NCBI RefSeq assembly: GCF_014126825.1
Contig: NZ_CP059900.1
Location: forward strand, 4,168,954 to 4,232,953
From: Tomitella gaofuii
GTDB lineage: Bacteria; Actinomycetota; Actinomycetes; Mycobacteriales; Mycobacteriaceae
Reading direction: 5' to 3'
DNA length: 64,000 bases
Position numbers and translations under genes: made by a program. Positions 43,956 to 52,842 of this stretch are shown piece after piece. The notes beneath the pieces are model-generated. The model did not search any database and was not told the DNA's origin. It saw only the letters and a list, made by a program, of their open reading frames with translations. Position 1 is the stretch's first letter; each line of letters begins with the position of its first letter.

Positions 43956-45092
43956 ATGCAACCGAAGCCGGTCCTGCAGACCAAACCGCATCTCACCGTC
44001 ACCTGGCATGACAACCAATCCCCGGCCGTCGGCTATCTCGCGGTGCACGACCTGGTCGACGGCATCGCGACGGGCGGCTGCCGGATGCGCCCCGGCTGCA
44101 CGCTCCGCGAGGTGGAGGACCTGGCCTACGCGATGTCCACGAAGTCTGCCGCGTTCGACCTCCCCGTGGGCGGGGCGAAGGGCGGCATCGACTTCGACCC
44201 CAAGGACGACCGCAGCGACGGCGTCCTCCTCCGGTTCATCGACGCCATGCGGCCTTTCCTCGAACGCACCTGGGTCACCGCTGAGGACCTCGGCGTCTCC
44301 CAGCACGTGCTCGACGCGCAGTTCGAGAAGGCGGGCCTGGGACCGTCCTCGTACCACGCGCAGATCTCCCGCTCACCGGATCGCGACGCCACCCTGCACC
44401 GTGTCGAGGAGGCCATGGGCGCCACCACCCAGGACGGCCTGGTGTGCGACTTGATCGGCGGCTACGGGGTGGCGCAGGCCGCCGCCGCCACGCTCAGCGA
44501 ACTGGGCGACACGCCGGAGTCGACGACGATGGCGGTGCAGGGCTTCGGCACGATCGGCGGGTCGACGGCACTCTACGCACAGCACCTCGGGATCACCGTG
44601 GTCGCGGTGTCCGATGCCCTCGGCACCGTCTACAACCCCGACGGCCTCGACATCCCGGCCATGCTCGCGACGCGCAACGAGTGGGGCGAGTTCGACCGCT
44701 CCGGGCTCAGCGCAGGCACGGAGGAGCTCCCGCGTGACGCCCTCCTCGGCCTCACCGTCGACGTGCTCGTCCCCGCCGCCGTGTCCTACGCACTCACCGC
44801 GCACAACCACGACCAGGTCAACGCGCGGATCGTCGTCGAGGGCGCCAACGCGGCGGCCACCCACGAGGCGGAGTTGGAGCTGGCGGTGCGCGACATCCCC
44901 GTGGTGCCCGACTTCATCGCCAACGCCGGCGCGGTCGCATGGGCCTGGTGGATCCTCCTAGACGAGGACGACGACGTGTACGGCCGCCTACGGAACGAGA
45001 TGTTCACACTGGTCAAGAAGGTTCTCACGCCGTGGCTGCTGGACGGCACCATGCCACGGCAGACCGCCCTGTCGCTGGCCATGCGCGGCTGA
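43956..45092 (+). CDS. Glu/Leu/Phe/Val family amino-acid dehydrogenase
   Basis: 378-residue NAD-dependent dehydrogenase that oxidatively deaminates an amino acid to a 2-oxoacid. GGCRMRPGCT and the catalytic-lysine block FDLPVGGAKGGIDFDPKD are in the N-terminal domain. TAEDLGVSQH carries the second conserved Asp, and MAVQGFGTIGGSTALYAQ is the Rossmann loop. Length and motif spacing are closer to leucine/phenylalanine dehydrogenases than to the 450-residue glutamate dehydrogenases. First gene of a four-gene rightward operon. Strong ribosome-binding site. Confidence 0.87.
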   Translation: MQPKPVLQTKPHLTVTWHDNQSPAVGYLAVHDLVDGIATGGCRMRPGCTLREVEDLAYAMSTKSAAFDLPVGGAKGGIDFDPKDDRSDGVLLRFIDAMRPFLERTWVTAEDLGVSQHVLDAQFEKAGLGPSSYHAQISRSPDRDATLHRVEEAMGATTQDGLVCDLIGGYGVAQAAAATLSELGDTPESTTMAVQGFGTIGGSTALYAQHLGITVVAVSDALGTVYNPDGLDIPAMLATRNEWGEFDRSGLSAGTEELPRDALLGLTVDVLVPAAVSYALTAHNHDQVNARIVVEGANAAATHEAELELAVRDIPVVPDFIANAGAVAWAWWILLDEDDDVYGRLRNEMFTLVKKVLTPWLLDGTMPRQTALSLAMRG

Positions 45093-45185
45093 ACCCCCGC
45101 GTGCCGGCCGGACGGGCATCGACCAGCACCGGCCGTCGCGCGCACGATTGTCGGCAATCCCCCATCCGAAAGTGACAGTGATCGC

Positions 45186-46448
45186 ATGACGGCATTGAGC
45201 CCCCTCCTCAAGCAGGCAACACCCGTGGTGGTCGACCATGCCGAAGGCTGCTGGATCCACGGCACCGACGGCCGCCGCTACCTCGACTTCACCGCCGGCA
45301 TCGGTGTCACCAGCACCGGCCACTGCCACCCTCGGGTGGTCGAGGCGGCCCGAGCCCAGGTGGGCACGGTCATCCACGCGCAGTACACCACCGTCATGCA
45401 CACACCGCTGCTGGAACTGACGGACAAGCTGGGCGAGGTCCTCCCGCCGGCCCTCGACTCGCTGTTCTACGCCAACTCGGGTTCGGAGGCGGTCGAGGCC
45501 GCCATGCGCCTGGCCCGCATGGCCACCGGCCGACCCAACATCATCGCCTTCCACGGCGGATTCCACGGGCGCACCGTCGCAACCGCCTCGATGACCAGCT
45601 CCGGCACCAAGTTCCGCTCCGGCTACGCCCCGCTGATGGCCGGCGTGCACTTCGCGCCGTACCCCACCGCCTACCGGTACGGATGGGACATCGACACGGC
45701 CGTCGACTTCTGCCTGCGCGAGCTCGACTTCCTGTTCCAGACCGTCTCCAGCCCGCAGGACACCGCCGCGCTGATCATCGAACCCGTCCTGGGGGAGGGC
45801 GGCTACATCCCCACCCCGCCCCGGTTCCTCGAGGGCCTGCGCGAGCGCGCCGACAGGCACGAGATCCTGCTCATCGCCGACGAAATCCAGTCGGGCGTGG
45901 GCCGCACGGGCAAGTTCTGGGGCCACCAGCACTCCACCGTCGTCCCCGACATCATGACCATCGCCAAGGGGGTGGCCAGCGGCTTCCCCATCTCCGCGAT
46001 CGCCGCCCCCACCGAACTGATGTCCACCGCCTGGCCGGGCTCGCAGGGCGGCACCTACGGGGGCAACGCGGTGGCGGCGGCCGCCGCGGTCGCCACCCTC
46101 GACGTCATCCGCAACGAGGCGCTCGTCGACAACGCCCGCGATCGCGGCGCATCCCTCCACACGGCGCTACGCGGGCTGGCGTCGGCGCACCCCCGCATCG
46201 GCGACGTCCGCGGTTTGGGGCTCATGCAGGCCATCGAGTTCACCGCACCCGACGGCTCACCCGACGTCGCCACCGGTCACGCCGTGCAGCACGCCGCCGT
46301 CGACCAGGGCCTCCTGCTGCTCAACTGCGGACTCGGCAACGTCGTGCGGATCATCCCGCCGCTCATCGTCACGGACGAACAGATCGCCGACGGCGCCGCA
46401 CGACTGTCCGCCGCGATCGAGGCGGTGCTGCAGGGGGAGGAGGAGTGA
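45186..46448 (+). CDS. Class III PLP-dependent aminotransferase
   Basis: 420-residue omega-aminotransferase family protein related to GabT and 4-aminobutyrate/ornithine-type enzymes. YLDFTAGIGVTSTGHCHPRVVEAA opens the fold. YANSGSEAVEAAMRLAR binds phosphate, ALIIEPVLGEGGYIPTP and LIADEIQSGVGRTGKFW (Asp contacting the PLP nitrogen) follow, and MTIAKGVASGFP carries the Schiff-base lysine. 93 bp after the dehydrogenase gene. It probably transfers the amino group from a terminal amine to 2-oxoglutarate or pyruvate, with the upstream dehydrogenase recycling the amino donor. Confidence 0.9.
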   Translation: MTALSPLLKQATPVVVDHAEGCWIHGTDGRRYLDFTAGIGVTSTGHCHPRVVEAARAQVGTVIHAQYTTVMHTPLLELTDKLGEVLPPALDSLFYANSGSEAVEAAMRLARMATGRPNIIAFHGGFHGRTVATASMTSSGTKFRSGYAPLMAGVHFAPYPTAYRYGWDIDTAVDFCLRELDFLFQTVSSPQDTAALIIEPVLGEGGYIPTPPRFLEGLRERADRHEILLIADEIQSGVGRTGKFWGHQHSTVVPDIMTIAKGVASGFPISAIAAPTELMSTAWPGSQGGTYGGNAVAAAAAVATLDVIRNEALVDNARDRGASLHTALRGLASAHPRIGDVRGLGLMQAIEFTAPDGSPDVATGHAVQHAAVDQGLLLLNCGLGNVVRIIPPLIVTDEQIADGAARLSAAIEAVLQGEEE

Positions 46449-46545
46449 CGTCGGCGGGCCGCGGCCGGTCGCACCCCAGAGCACAACCCACCACAGCATC
46501 TTCCGATACAGCACGTCCCGACGAACCGAGGAGTTCTTCCGCCCC

Positions 46546-47571
46546 ATGAGTCCCGCCCAGCCCACCGTCGTCGTCCTCGAATCCGACGACGCCCCCCGCC
46601 GGTTCCCCCGCGTCGAGGCGGCCGCCGACGTCCGCTACACCACGGCGGCGAACCTGGGCCGCGACCTGCCGGGCGCCGACGTGCTCCTGATGTGGGACTT
46701 CTTCTCCGGCGCGCTGCACGACGCCTGGCCGCACGCCGACGCGCTGCGCTGGGTGCACATCGCCGCGGCCGGAGTCGACACGCTGCTGTTCGACGAACTC
46801 GTCGCCTCCGACGTGGCGGTCACCAACTCGCGCGGCGTCTTCGACCGGCCGATCGCCGAGTTCGTCCTGGGCTCGATCCTCGCCTTCGCCAAGGACCTGC
46901 CCCGGTCATTGCGGCTCCAGTCCCAGTCCCGGTGGCAGCACCGCGAGACCGAGCGCATCGAGGGCACCCACGCGATGGTCGTCGGCACCGGGGCCATCGG
47001 CCGCGAGATCGCCCGGCTGCTGCGGGCCGTCGGCATGCGCGTCACGGGGGTGGGACGCACCGCCCGCGACCGTGACGACGACTTCGGCATCGTGCATGCC
47101 AGCGCCGACCTCGCCTCGGTGGTCGGCGACGTCGACCACCTGGTGCTCGCCGCGCCCCTCACCGACCAGACGCGCGGGCTCGTCGACGCCGAAGTCCTTC
47201 GCGCACTGCCGCCGCGGGCGCGGCTGATCAACATCGCGCGCGGCGAACTCGTCGTCACAGACGACCTGGTGGGGGCGCTGAAGGACGGCATGCAGGGCGG
47301 CGGGGCAGGCAGCGGCGATCACGGCGGCGACACGCCAGGCATCGCCGGGGCCGCCCTCGACGTGTTCGAGACCGAGCCCCTGCCCGCCGACCACCCGTTG
47401 TGGTCGATCGACACGGCCATCCTCACCGCGCACATGAGCGGCGACGCGGCCGGCTGGCGGGACCGGCTCGACGAGATCTTCGTCGACAACTTCGAGCGGT
47501 ACGTCCGCGCGTCGGGGCCCGGCGAACTGCAGAACATCGTCGACAAGCACCGCGGATACGTGCGCGGATAG
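46546..47571 (+). CDS. D-2-hydroxyacid dehydrogenase (NAD-binding)
   Basis: 341-residue member of the D-isomer-specific 2-hydroxyacid dehydrogenase family. MVVGTGAIGREIARLLRAVGMRVTGVGR is the Rossmann motif. LVLAAPLTDQTRGLVDAE, LINIARGELV (catalytic Arg) and a C-terminal Glu/His region (EPLPADHPLWSIDTAILTAHMSG) are in the usual order; the catalytic His is in LTAHMSG. A short Gly-rich insertion (QGGGAGSGDHGGDTP) precedes the FETEPLP block. Third gene of the operon; substrate probably a 2-oxo/2-hydroxyacid produced by the transaminase. Confidence 0.87.
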   Translation: MSPAQPTVVVLESDDAPRRFPRVEAAADVRYTTAANLGRDLPGADVLLMWDFFSGALHDAWPHADALRWVHIAAAGVDTLLFDELVASDVAVTNSRGVFDRPIAEFVLGSILAFAKDLPRSLRLQSQSRWQHRETERIEGTHAMVVGTGAIGREIARLLRAVGMRVTGVGRTARDRDDDFGIVHASADLASVVGDVDHLVLAAPLTDQTRGLVDAEVLRALPPRARLINIARGELVVTDDLVGALKDGMQGGGAGSGDHGGDTPGIAGAALDVFETEPLPADHPLWSIDTAILTAHMSGDAAGWRDRLDEIFVDNFERYVRASGPGELQNIVDKHRGYVRG

Positions 47572-47609
47572 GCACGCACCAGTCGCCGGCGGAAACACAG
47601 GAGGAGACC

Positions 47610-49046
47610 ATGGATCCGACCACACCGGGCGCACGCCCCACCGACCTGGCCGACTGGACAGCCGCCGAGCTCGTCGACGCGTTCCGGCGCCGCGACGTCT
47701 CACCCGTCGAGGCCATCCGGGCCGTGCTGCGGCGCATCGCCGACGAGAACGAGTCGCTCAACGCCTACTGCCTCATCGACGAGGAACATGCCCTGGCCGC
47801 GGCCGCCGACTCCGAGCGGCGATGGACGTCGGGCGCGCCGCTCAGCGGCATCGACGGGGTCCCCACCTCCATCAAGGACATCTTCCTCACCGACGGCTGG
47901 CCCACGCTGCGCGGCTCGCGCACCATCGACCCGGCCGGCCCCTGGACCGAGGACGCCCCCGCCGTCGCACGCCTGCGGGCTGCGGGCGTGGTGTGCCCGG
48001 GCAAGACCACCACGCCGGAACTGGCGTGGAAGGGCGTCACCGACAGCCCCCTCTGCGGCGCCACCCGCACCCCCTGGGACACCTCCCGCACCAGCGGCGG
48101 GTCCAGTGGCGGCGCCGCGGCCGCCGTCTCCGCCGGCATGGGCCCGCTCGCCATCGGCACCGACGGCGGGGGATCGGTGCGCATCCCCGGAAGCTTCTGC
48201 GGCGTCGTCGGTTTCAAACCCACCTACGGCACAGTCCCCATGTATCCGCCGAGCCCGTTCGGCACCCTCGCCCACGTCGGGCCGATCACCCGCACCGTCG
48301 AGGATGCGGCGCTGCTCATGGACGTGATCACCGGCTTCGACTCGCGTGACTGGTCCGCGCTGGCCACCCCCACCCGGCCGTACAGCCACGACCAGCAGGA
48401 GACGGCGACCGGCCTGCGGGCACTCGACGGGCTGCGCGTCGCCTACAGCCGCACCCTCGGCTTCGCCCCGCTCGACGGGGAGGTCGGCGAGGTCGTGGAC
48501 AAGGCCGTCGACGTGCTCGCATCGCTCGGGGCCCGCGTCGAACGCACCGACCCCGGCTTCGAGGACCCGCTGCGGCACTTCGAATGCCTCTGGTACTCGG
48601 GCGCCGCCAAGGCCACCGCCCGCCTCACCGACCGGCAGCGCGACCTGATGGAACCCGCACTGCGCAAGGTCTGCGAGCAGGGCCTCGAATACAGCGCGCA
48701 GGACTACCTCGACGCCATGGAGGTGCGCATGAACATGGGTGTGCGCATGGGCGCGTTCCACGAGACCTACGACCTGCTCATCACCCCGTCGATGCCGATC
48801 CCCCCGTTCGAGGCGGGCCTGGAGGTGCCGCCCGGCTGGCCGGGCGAACGCTGGCCCACCTGGTGCCAGTACTCCTACCCGTTCAACATGACCCAGCAGC
48901 CGGCCGCGTCGGTGCCGTGCGGGTTCACCGCCGATCGGTTGCCCGTCGGCATGCAGATCGTGGGCCCCCGCCACGGCGACCGCCTGGTCCTCACGGCGGC
49001 GCGCGCCTACCAGGACGCGACACGGTGGTGGCGGTCCAGGCCGTGA
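47610..49046 (+). CDS. Amidase (amidase-signature family)
   Basis: 478-residue amidase. The Ser-cisSer-Lys triad is visible: Lys in VPTSIKDIF, the Gly/Ser-rich signature DTSRTSGGSSGGAAAAVSAGMGPLAIGTDGGGSVRIPGSFCGVVGFKPTYG with cis-Ser and nucleophile Ser. ATG 47610 follows GGAGGAG, 38 bp after the dehydrogenase gene. It hydrolyses an amide to a carboxylate plus ammonia or amine. As the last gene of the operon it would release the amino compound consumed by the aminotransferase and dehydrogenase; specific substrate unknown. Confidence 0.9.
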   Translation: MDPTTPGARPTDLADWTAAELVDAFRRRDVSPVEAIRAVLRRIADENESLNAYCLIDEEHALAAAADSERRWTSGAPLSGIDGVPTSIKDIFLTDGWPTLRGSRTIDPAGPWTEDAPAVARLRAAGVVCPGKTTTPELAWKGVTDSPLCGATRTPWDTSRTSGGSSGGAAAAVSAGMGPLAIGTDGGGSVRIPGSFCGVVGFKPTYGTVPMYPPSPFGTLAHVGPITRTVEDAALLMDVITGFDSRDWSALATPTRPYSHDQQETATGLRALDGLRVAYSRTLGFAPLDGEVGEVVDKAVDVLASLGARVERTDPGFEDPLRHFECLWYSGAAKATARLTDRQRDLMEPALRKVCEQGLEYSAQDYLDAMEVRMNMGVRMGAFHETYDLLITPSMPIPPFEAGLEVPPGWPGERWPTWCQYSYPFNMTQQPAASVPCGFTADRLPVGMQIVGPRHGDRLVLTAARAYQDATRWWRSRP

Positions 49047-49083
49047 CCCGGCCGGGCCGGCGGCCGGGCCCCGCGGCCGGGTC
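49045..49083. terminator. Bidirectional hairpin terminator between amidase and siderophore-interacting protein genes
   Basis: GACCCGGCCG / CGGCCGGGTC, perfect 10-bp stem with a GC-rich 19-nt interior, exactly spanning the gap between two convergent genes and overlapping both stops. No U-tract. Confidence 0.6.
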
Positions 49084-49894
49084 AGGACGCAGGAGCCGCG
49101 AACGTCTCCGCGGCGACCTCACGCACCCAGGCCCCCTTGACGGCGCGCCACTGCTCGTCGTCGTGGCCGCTGCGCCAGTACGGCGAACATGACAGGTCGT
49201 CGGCGTCGACGAGCCGGTCGGCCAGCAGCACCCGCCGCACGGCGCGGGTGGCGGCCGCCTCGCCGTGCACGAACGCGCTCACCACGCCCGCGGGCAACGT
49301 CATGGCGGCGACGACGTCGGCCAGCAGGTGTTCCGGGTCCGCCACCCCGGAACGGTGCACCCAGGTCACCTGCAGCTCGCCCGGACAGTCCAGTGCGATC
49401 TCGTCGTGGCCGTCGTGCACTTCGGCGACCACCTGGACCGGACGACCGGCCGGCACGGATTCCGCGCAGACGGCGATCGCGGGCAGCGCGCTCTCGTCGC
49501 CCACGAACAGGTAGGAATCCGCATCGGGATCCGGCCGGTACCCGCCCGCTGGGCCACGCATCTGCAGCCTGTCGCCGGGCCGGGCGGCGACGGCCCAGCG
49601 TCCCGCGTAGCCCTCATCGCCGTGAACGGCGATGTCCAGCGTGAGCTCGCGCCGCGACTCATCCCAGGCGCGGACCGTGATCCTGCGCGGGTACGGCCGC
49701 TGTTCCCGCGGCAACTCACGCACCGCGGCGTCCTCGAACGGGACGCCGTACCGTGCCGCGGCCGGCAGAAAAAAGCAGTTGACATACGCGTCGGCGTGCT
49801 GGGGCGCCGCGAACCCGGCGAGCCCGTCGCCGCCCAGCACCACCCGCATCAAGTGCGGCGTCAGCACCCGGGTCCTGATGACTTCTCCGTACAT
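49082..49894 (-). CDS. Siderophore-interacting protein (FAD/NAD(P)H ferric reductase, ViuB-like)
   Basis: 270-residue flavin reductase that releases iron from imported siderophores. RTRVLTPHLMRVVLGGDGLAGF opens the FAD-binding barrel, RRITVRAWD is the flavin-binding RxYTxR-like block, and DSYLFVGDESALPAIAVCAE is the nucleotide-binding motif. SPYWRSGHDDEQWRAVKGAWVRE is the standard C-terminus. ATG 49894 is preferred (GAGGAG upstream). An in-frame ATG at 50113, 6 bp from an iron box, would add 73 disordered residues as a leaderless product. Located after efeB on the same strand; iron-repressed by inference. Confidence 0.86.
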   Translation of the reverse strand: MYGEVIRTRVLTPHLMRVVLGGDGLAGFAAPQHADAYVNCFFLPAAARYGVPFEDAAVRELPREQRPYPRRITVRAWDESRRELTLDIAVHGDEGYAGRWAVAARPGDRLQMRGPAGGYRPDPDADSYLFVGDESALPAIAVCAESVPAGRPVQVVAEVHDGHDEIALDCPGELQVTWVHRSGVADPEHLLADVVAAMTLPAGVVSAFVHGEAAATRAVRRVLLADRLVDADDLSCSPYWRSGHDDEQWRAVKGAWVREVAAETFAAPAS

Positions 49895-50118
49895 GATTCC
49901 CACTCCTCGAATGTCGTCGGCGAGGTCGACGGCCTCATCACCCCGTTCCGGCGAGACCGCCGCATCGGGCGATCCGGGCGCGGCCGGATCGTCGACCTCG
50001 CCGGAGGCTCGATCGCCTGCCCCTCCGGCGATAGTGCGTGCGGACCGCCGGAACGGTCCGATCCGGTCCGGCGCCCGTCCGTCGCCGCGGGAGGCGGGAT
50101 CGGAAGGCGGCATTGCGC

Positions 50119-50137
50119 CGAGGTTAGCATTGCCTAA
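50119..50137. promoter_or_regulatory. IdeR/DtxR-like iron box upstream of the siderophore-interacting gene
   Basis: 19-bp site reading CGAGGTTAG-C-ATTGCCTAA, matching 14 of 19 positions of the iron-box consensus (TTAGGTTAG-S-CTAACCTAA). It lies between the efeB stop and the siderophore-interacting gene, implying a separate Fe2+-repressed promoter for that gene. Confidence 0.65.
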
Positions 50138-50177
50138 CCACAACGGATAGCCTCGCCGGCACTCCAGCCCCGGCCCG

Positions 50178-51587
50178 TCAGGCGAACAGCGCCGAACCCC
50201 AGTAGTCGTCGCCGGAGTCGACCCCCGGGGGTACGGCGAACACCGCCGAGCCGACGTGCGTGATGTACTCGTTGAGCAGGTCGTTGCGCGACAGCGCCTG
50301 CTGCAACGGCACGAACTGCTTCTGCGGATCGCGGCAGTAGGCGATGAAGAACAACCCCGCGTCCAGATGTCCCAACCCGTCCGAGCCGTCGGTGAAGTTG
50401 TAGCCGCGGCGCAGGATCCGGATGCCGCCGTTCTCCTCGGCCGAGGCCAGCCGCACGTGTGCGTCCTCGTCGATGAACAGTCCGTGCGGCCCCTTCGACT
50501 GCAGGTCCAACGGGTCGAACTCGTCGTCCTGGCCCAGCGGCGCACCCGAGCCCTTCTCACGCCCGAACACCCGCTCCTGCTCGTGCAGCGTGGTGCGGTC
50601 CCACGGCTCGATGCGCATGCGGATGCGCCGGGCCACCAGGTAGGAGCCGCCCGCCATCCACGGCTGGTCATCGGCGCCGTCCACCCAGATGAACCGGTCG
50701 ACGGCGTCGGTGTCCTCGGCCTTGATGTTGCGGGTGCCGTCCTTGAAGCCGAACAGGTTGCGCGGGGTCTCCTGACTCGTCGACGTCGACGACGTGCGTC
50801 CGAACCCCAGCTGCGACCAGCGCACGGCCACCACACCGAAACCCACGCGGGCCAGGTTGCGCACCGCGTGCACCGCCACCTGCGGATCGTTGGCGCAGGC
50901 CTGGATGCACAGGTCCCCCTCGCTGCGCGCCGGGTCGAGTGCGTCGAGCATGAACCGCGGCATCTGCTCGAGCGCCGCCGGCTTGCGCGCCGCGAGGCCG
51001 AACCGGTCCACGCCCTCGGCGGGCGTGCCCGGCGCGCCCACGAACAGCCCCGGCCCGAAGCCGATCGTGATAGTCAACTGCGACGGGTTCAGGCCCAGCG
51101 CCTCGCCGGTGTCCTCAGGCGGTGAATACTCGCCGGATCCGGTGGCGCCGTCCGGCGTCGCCTGCAGCCCCTGCGACATGCGCTCGGCCATCGACGTCCA
51201 GGTGCGCAGCAGCGAGGCCAGCTTCTCGCGCGAGTCGGTGATCACGTCGAACGCGACGAAGTGCATCCGGTCCTGCGCCGGCGTGACGATGCCCGCCTGG
51301 TGCGCCCCACGGAAGTCGACGGTGCCCGCCATCGCGCTGTGGTCCGTCGCGGTCGCCCTGCCCACGGCCGTGCCGACCGCCCCGCCGGCCGCAGCGCCCG
51401 CGACAACGCCCGCCCCGGCGAGACCGAACAGCGACCGGCGGGACAGCCCGCGGCGCGGCGCGTGCTGCGAGCCTGTCTCACGCGCCGCGTTCCCCTCCGG
51501 AACGGGTCCGCCCCCGGGGCCTGTGCCGCTGTCGGCCGGACCCGCGCCGTCGACTGGACCCGCGCTGTCGGGCTCCTGCTCACGCAC
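50178..51587 (-). CDS. efeB: EfeB: Tat-exported DyP-type haem peroxidase
   Basis: 469-residue deferrochelatase/peroxidase. A twin-arginine signal LSRRSLFGLAGAGVVAGAAAGGAVG at about residues 49-75 follows a long hydrophilic leader. The DyP distal-site motif NLFGFKDGTRN (GxxDG) and haem-region HLDAGLFFIAYCRDPQKQF are present. EfeB oxidises Fe2+ or processes haem iron for the EfeUOB importer. Its start overlaps efeO by 8 nt. The leader before the Tat motif is longer than usual, so an internal start is possible. Confidence 0.92.
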   Translation of the reverse strand: MREQEPDSAGPVDGAGPADSGTGPGGGPVPEGNAARETGSQHAPRRGLSRRSLFGLAGAGVVAGAAAGGAVGTAVGRATATDHSAMAGTVDFRGAHQAGIVTPAQDRMHFVAFDVITDSREKLASLLRTWTSMAERMSQGLQATPDGATGSGEYSPPEDTGEALGLNPSQLTITIGFGPGLFVGAPGTPAEGVDRFGLAARKPAALEQMPRFMLDALDPARSEGDLCIQACANDPQVAVHAVRNLARVGFGVVAVRWSQLGFGRTSSTSTSQETPRNLFGFKDGTRNIKAEDTDAVDRFIWVDGADDQPWMAGGSYLVARRIRMRIEPWDRTTLHEQERVFGREKGSGAPLGQDDEFDPLDLQSKGPHGLFIDEDAHVRLASAEENGGIRILRRGYNFTDGSDGLGHLDAGLFFIAYCRDPQKQFVPLQQALSRNDLLNEYITHVGSAVFAVPPGVDSGDDYWGSALFA

Positions 51588-52758
51588 TCGCGACCACTCC
51601 CTGCACCTGACTCACCACCGCGGACAGCGCGTCGATCTTCTGCGACAGCTCCCGCCGCTGCTCCTCGGTGACCTGGTCGTACGTCACGAAGCCGTCGCCC
51701 TGGTGGTACTGCGCCAGCGTCGCGTCGAGGTCGTCGAACCGCTGGTCGATCTGCGTGCCCAGCTGCGGGTCCTGCTCGTCGATGATCGGGCGCAGCGAGG
51801 CCACCGCCGCCTGCGATCCGTCCACGTTGGCCTGGAAGTCGTACAGGTCGGTGTGGCTGAAGATGTCCTCTTCGCCGGTGATCTTCGTGGCCGCCACCTC
51901 GTCCAGCAGCCCCTGCGCGCCGCCCGCCACCTGCAGCGGGTCCACCGTGAAGTCCGGCGCGGAGACCCCGTCCGCGAGCTCGTCGATGTCGGCCATGAGT
52001 TGATCGGCCATCGCCGCGCTGTCCGGCTGCAGGCCGGTTACCCACAGGTCCTTCTCCAGGCGGTGGAAGCCCGTCCACTGCTGCCCCTCGGCCAGGTCCG
52101 CCTCGCGAAGGTCGATACGCGGGTCGAGGTTGTCGGGGAACGACTCGGCGATGGGCTCGATGCGCTCGTAGTAGGTGCGCACCAGCGGGTACCGGGCCTT
52201 GGCCGATTCCACGTCGCCCGCCTTGATCGCGTCGACGAACTGCTGCCCGGTCTCCTGCAGCGCCTCGATCTGGCTGACCACGTACCGCTTGTAGCCTTCT
52301 GCGGCCGCGACGAGCTTGGCCGATTTGTCGGTGGGCTGCTGCGCCTCGCCGGACACCGTGAACGTGCCGCGGATGCCGTCGCCGACCATCCCGGGCTTGC
52401 AGGCGGTCTCGTAGTCGCCCGGCTGCGGCAGGTTGACGATGAGGGTGCGGGTGAGTCCCGGCCCGATGTTCTCCACCTCGCCCATCACCCGGTCGCCGTC
52501 GTCGTAGACGTAGAACTCGGTGGTCTTCGACCCGTTGTTGGTGATCTCGAAGGTGCTCTGCCCGGTCTGGGCGGAATCGGCCGACAGCTCGCAGGAGGTA
52601 TCGGTGGCGTTCACCGTGATCGCATCCGCGTCCGCGCTGGATTTGGCGGTGCACGCGGCCAACGCCAGCGGGCTCAGCGCGACGAGCCCCGCCGCGACGG
52701 GAACGGCCAGGCGCCGGTGCGGGCGGCCGTGCGGACGGGCGGGGGCATTGCGGGTCAT
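51580..52758 (-). CDS. efeO: EfeO: iron-uptake lipoprotein with cupredoxin and M75 domains
   Basis: 392-residue extracytoplasmic protein. Signal peptide with lipobox LAAC (about residues 32-35). An N-terminal cupredoxin-like domain follows (TFEITNNGSKTTEFYVYDDGDRVMGEVENIGPG; GDYETACKPGM). The C-terminal imelysin/M75 domain carries the HxxE metal motif in FHRLEKDLW and GLLDEVAATKITGEEDIFSHTDLYDFQANVDGS. It binds ferrous/ferric iron and passes it to EfeU. Middle gene of efeU-efeO-efeB, 84 bp after efeU. Confidence 0.93.
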   Translation of the reverse strand: MTRNAPARPHGRPHRRLAVPVAAGLVALSPLALAACTAKSSADADAITVNATDTSCELSADSAQTGQSTFEITNNGSKTTEFYVYDDGDRVMGEVENIGPGLTRTLIVNLPQPGDYETACKPGMVGDGIRGTFTVSGEAQQPTDKSAKLVAAAEGYKRYVVSQIEALQETGQQFVDAIKAGDVESAKARYPLVRTYYERIEPIAESFPDNLDPRIDLREADLAEGQQWTGFHRLEKDLWVTGLQPDSAAMADQLMADIDELADGVSAPDFTVDPLQVAGGAQGLLDEVAATKITGEEDIFSHTDLYDFQANVDGSQAAVASLRPIIDEQDPQLGTQIDQRFDDLDATLAQYHQGDGFVTYDQVTEEQRRELSQKIDALSAVVSQVQGVVASA

Positions 52759-52842
52759 GCGGAATCCTTCTTCGTGAACGGGCGGGATGGTCGGGCGCGA
52801 TGGTCTGAGGCCGGTGCCGGGTCGCGGAAATGGAGAGGGCCG

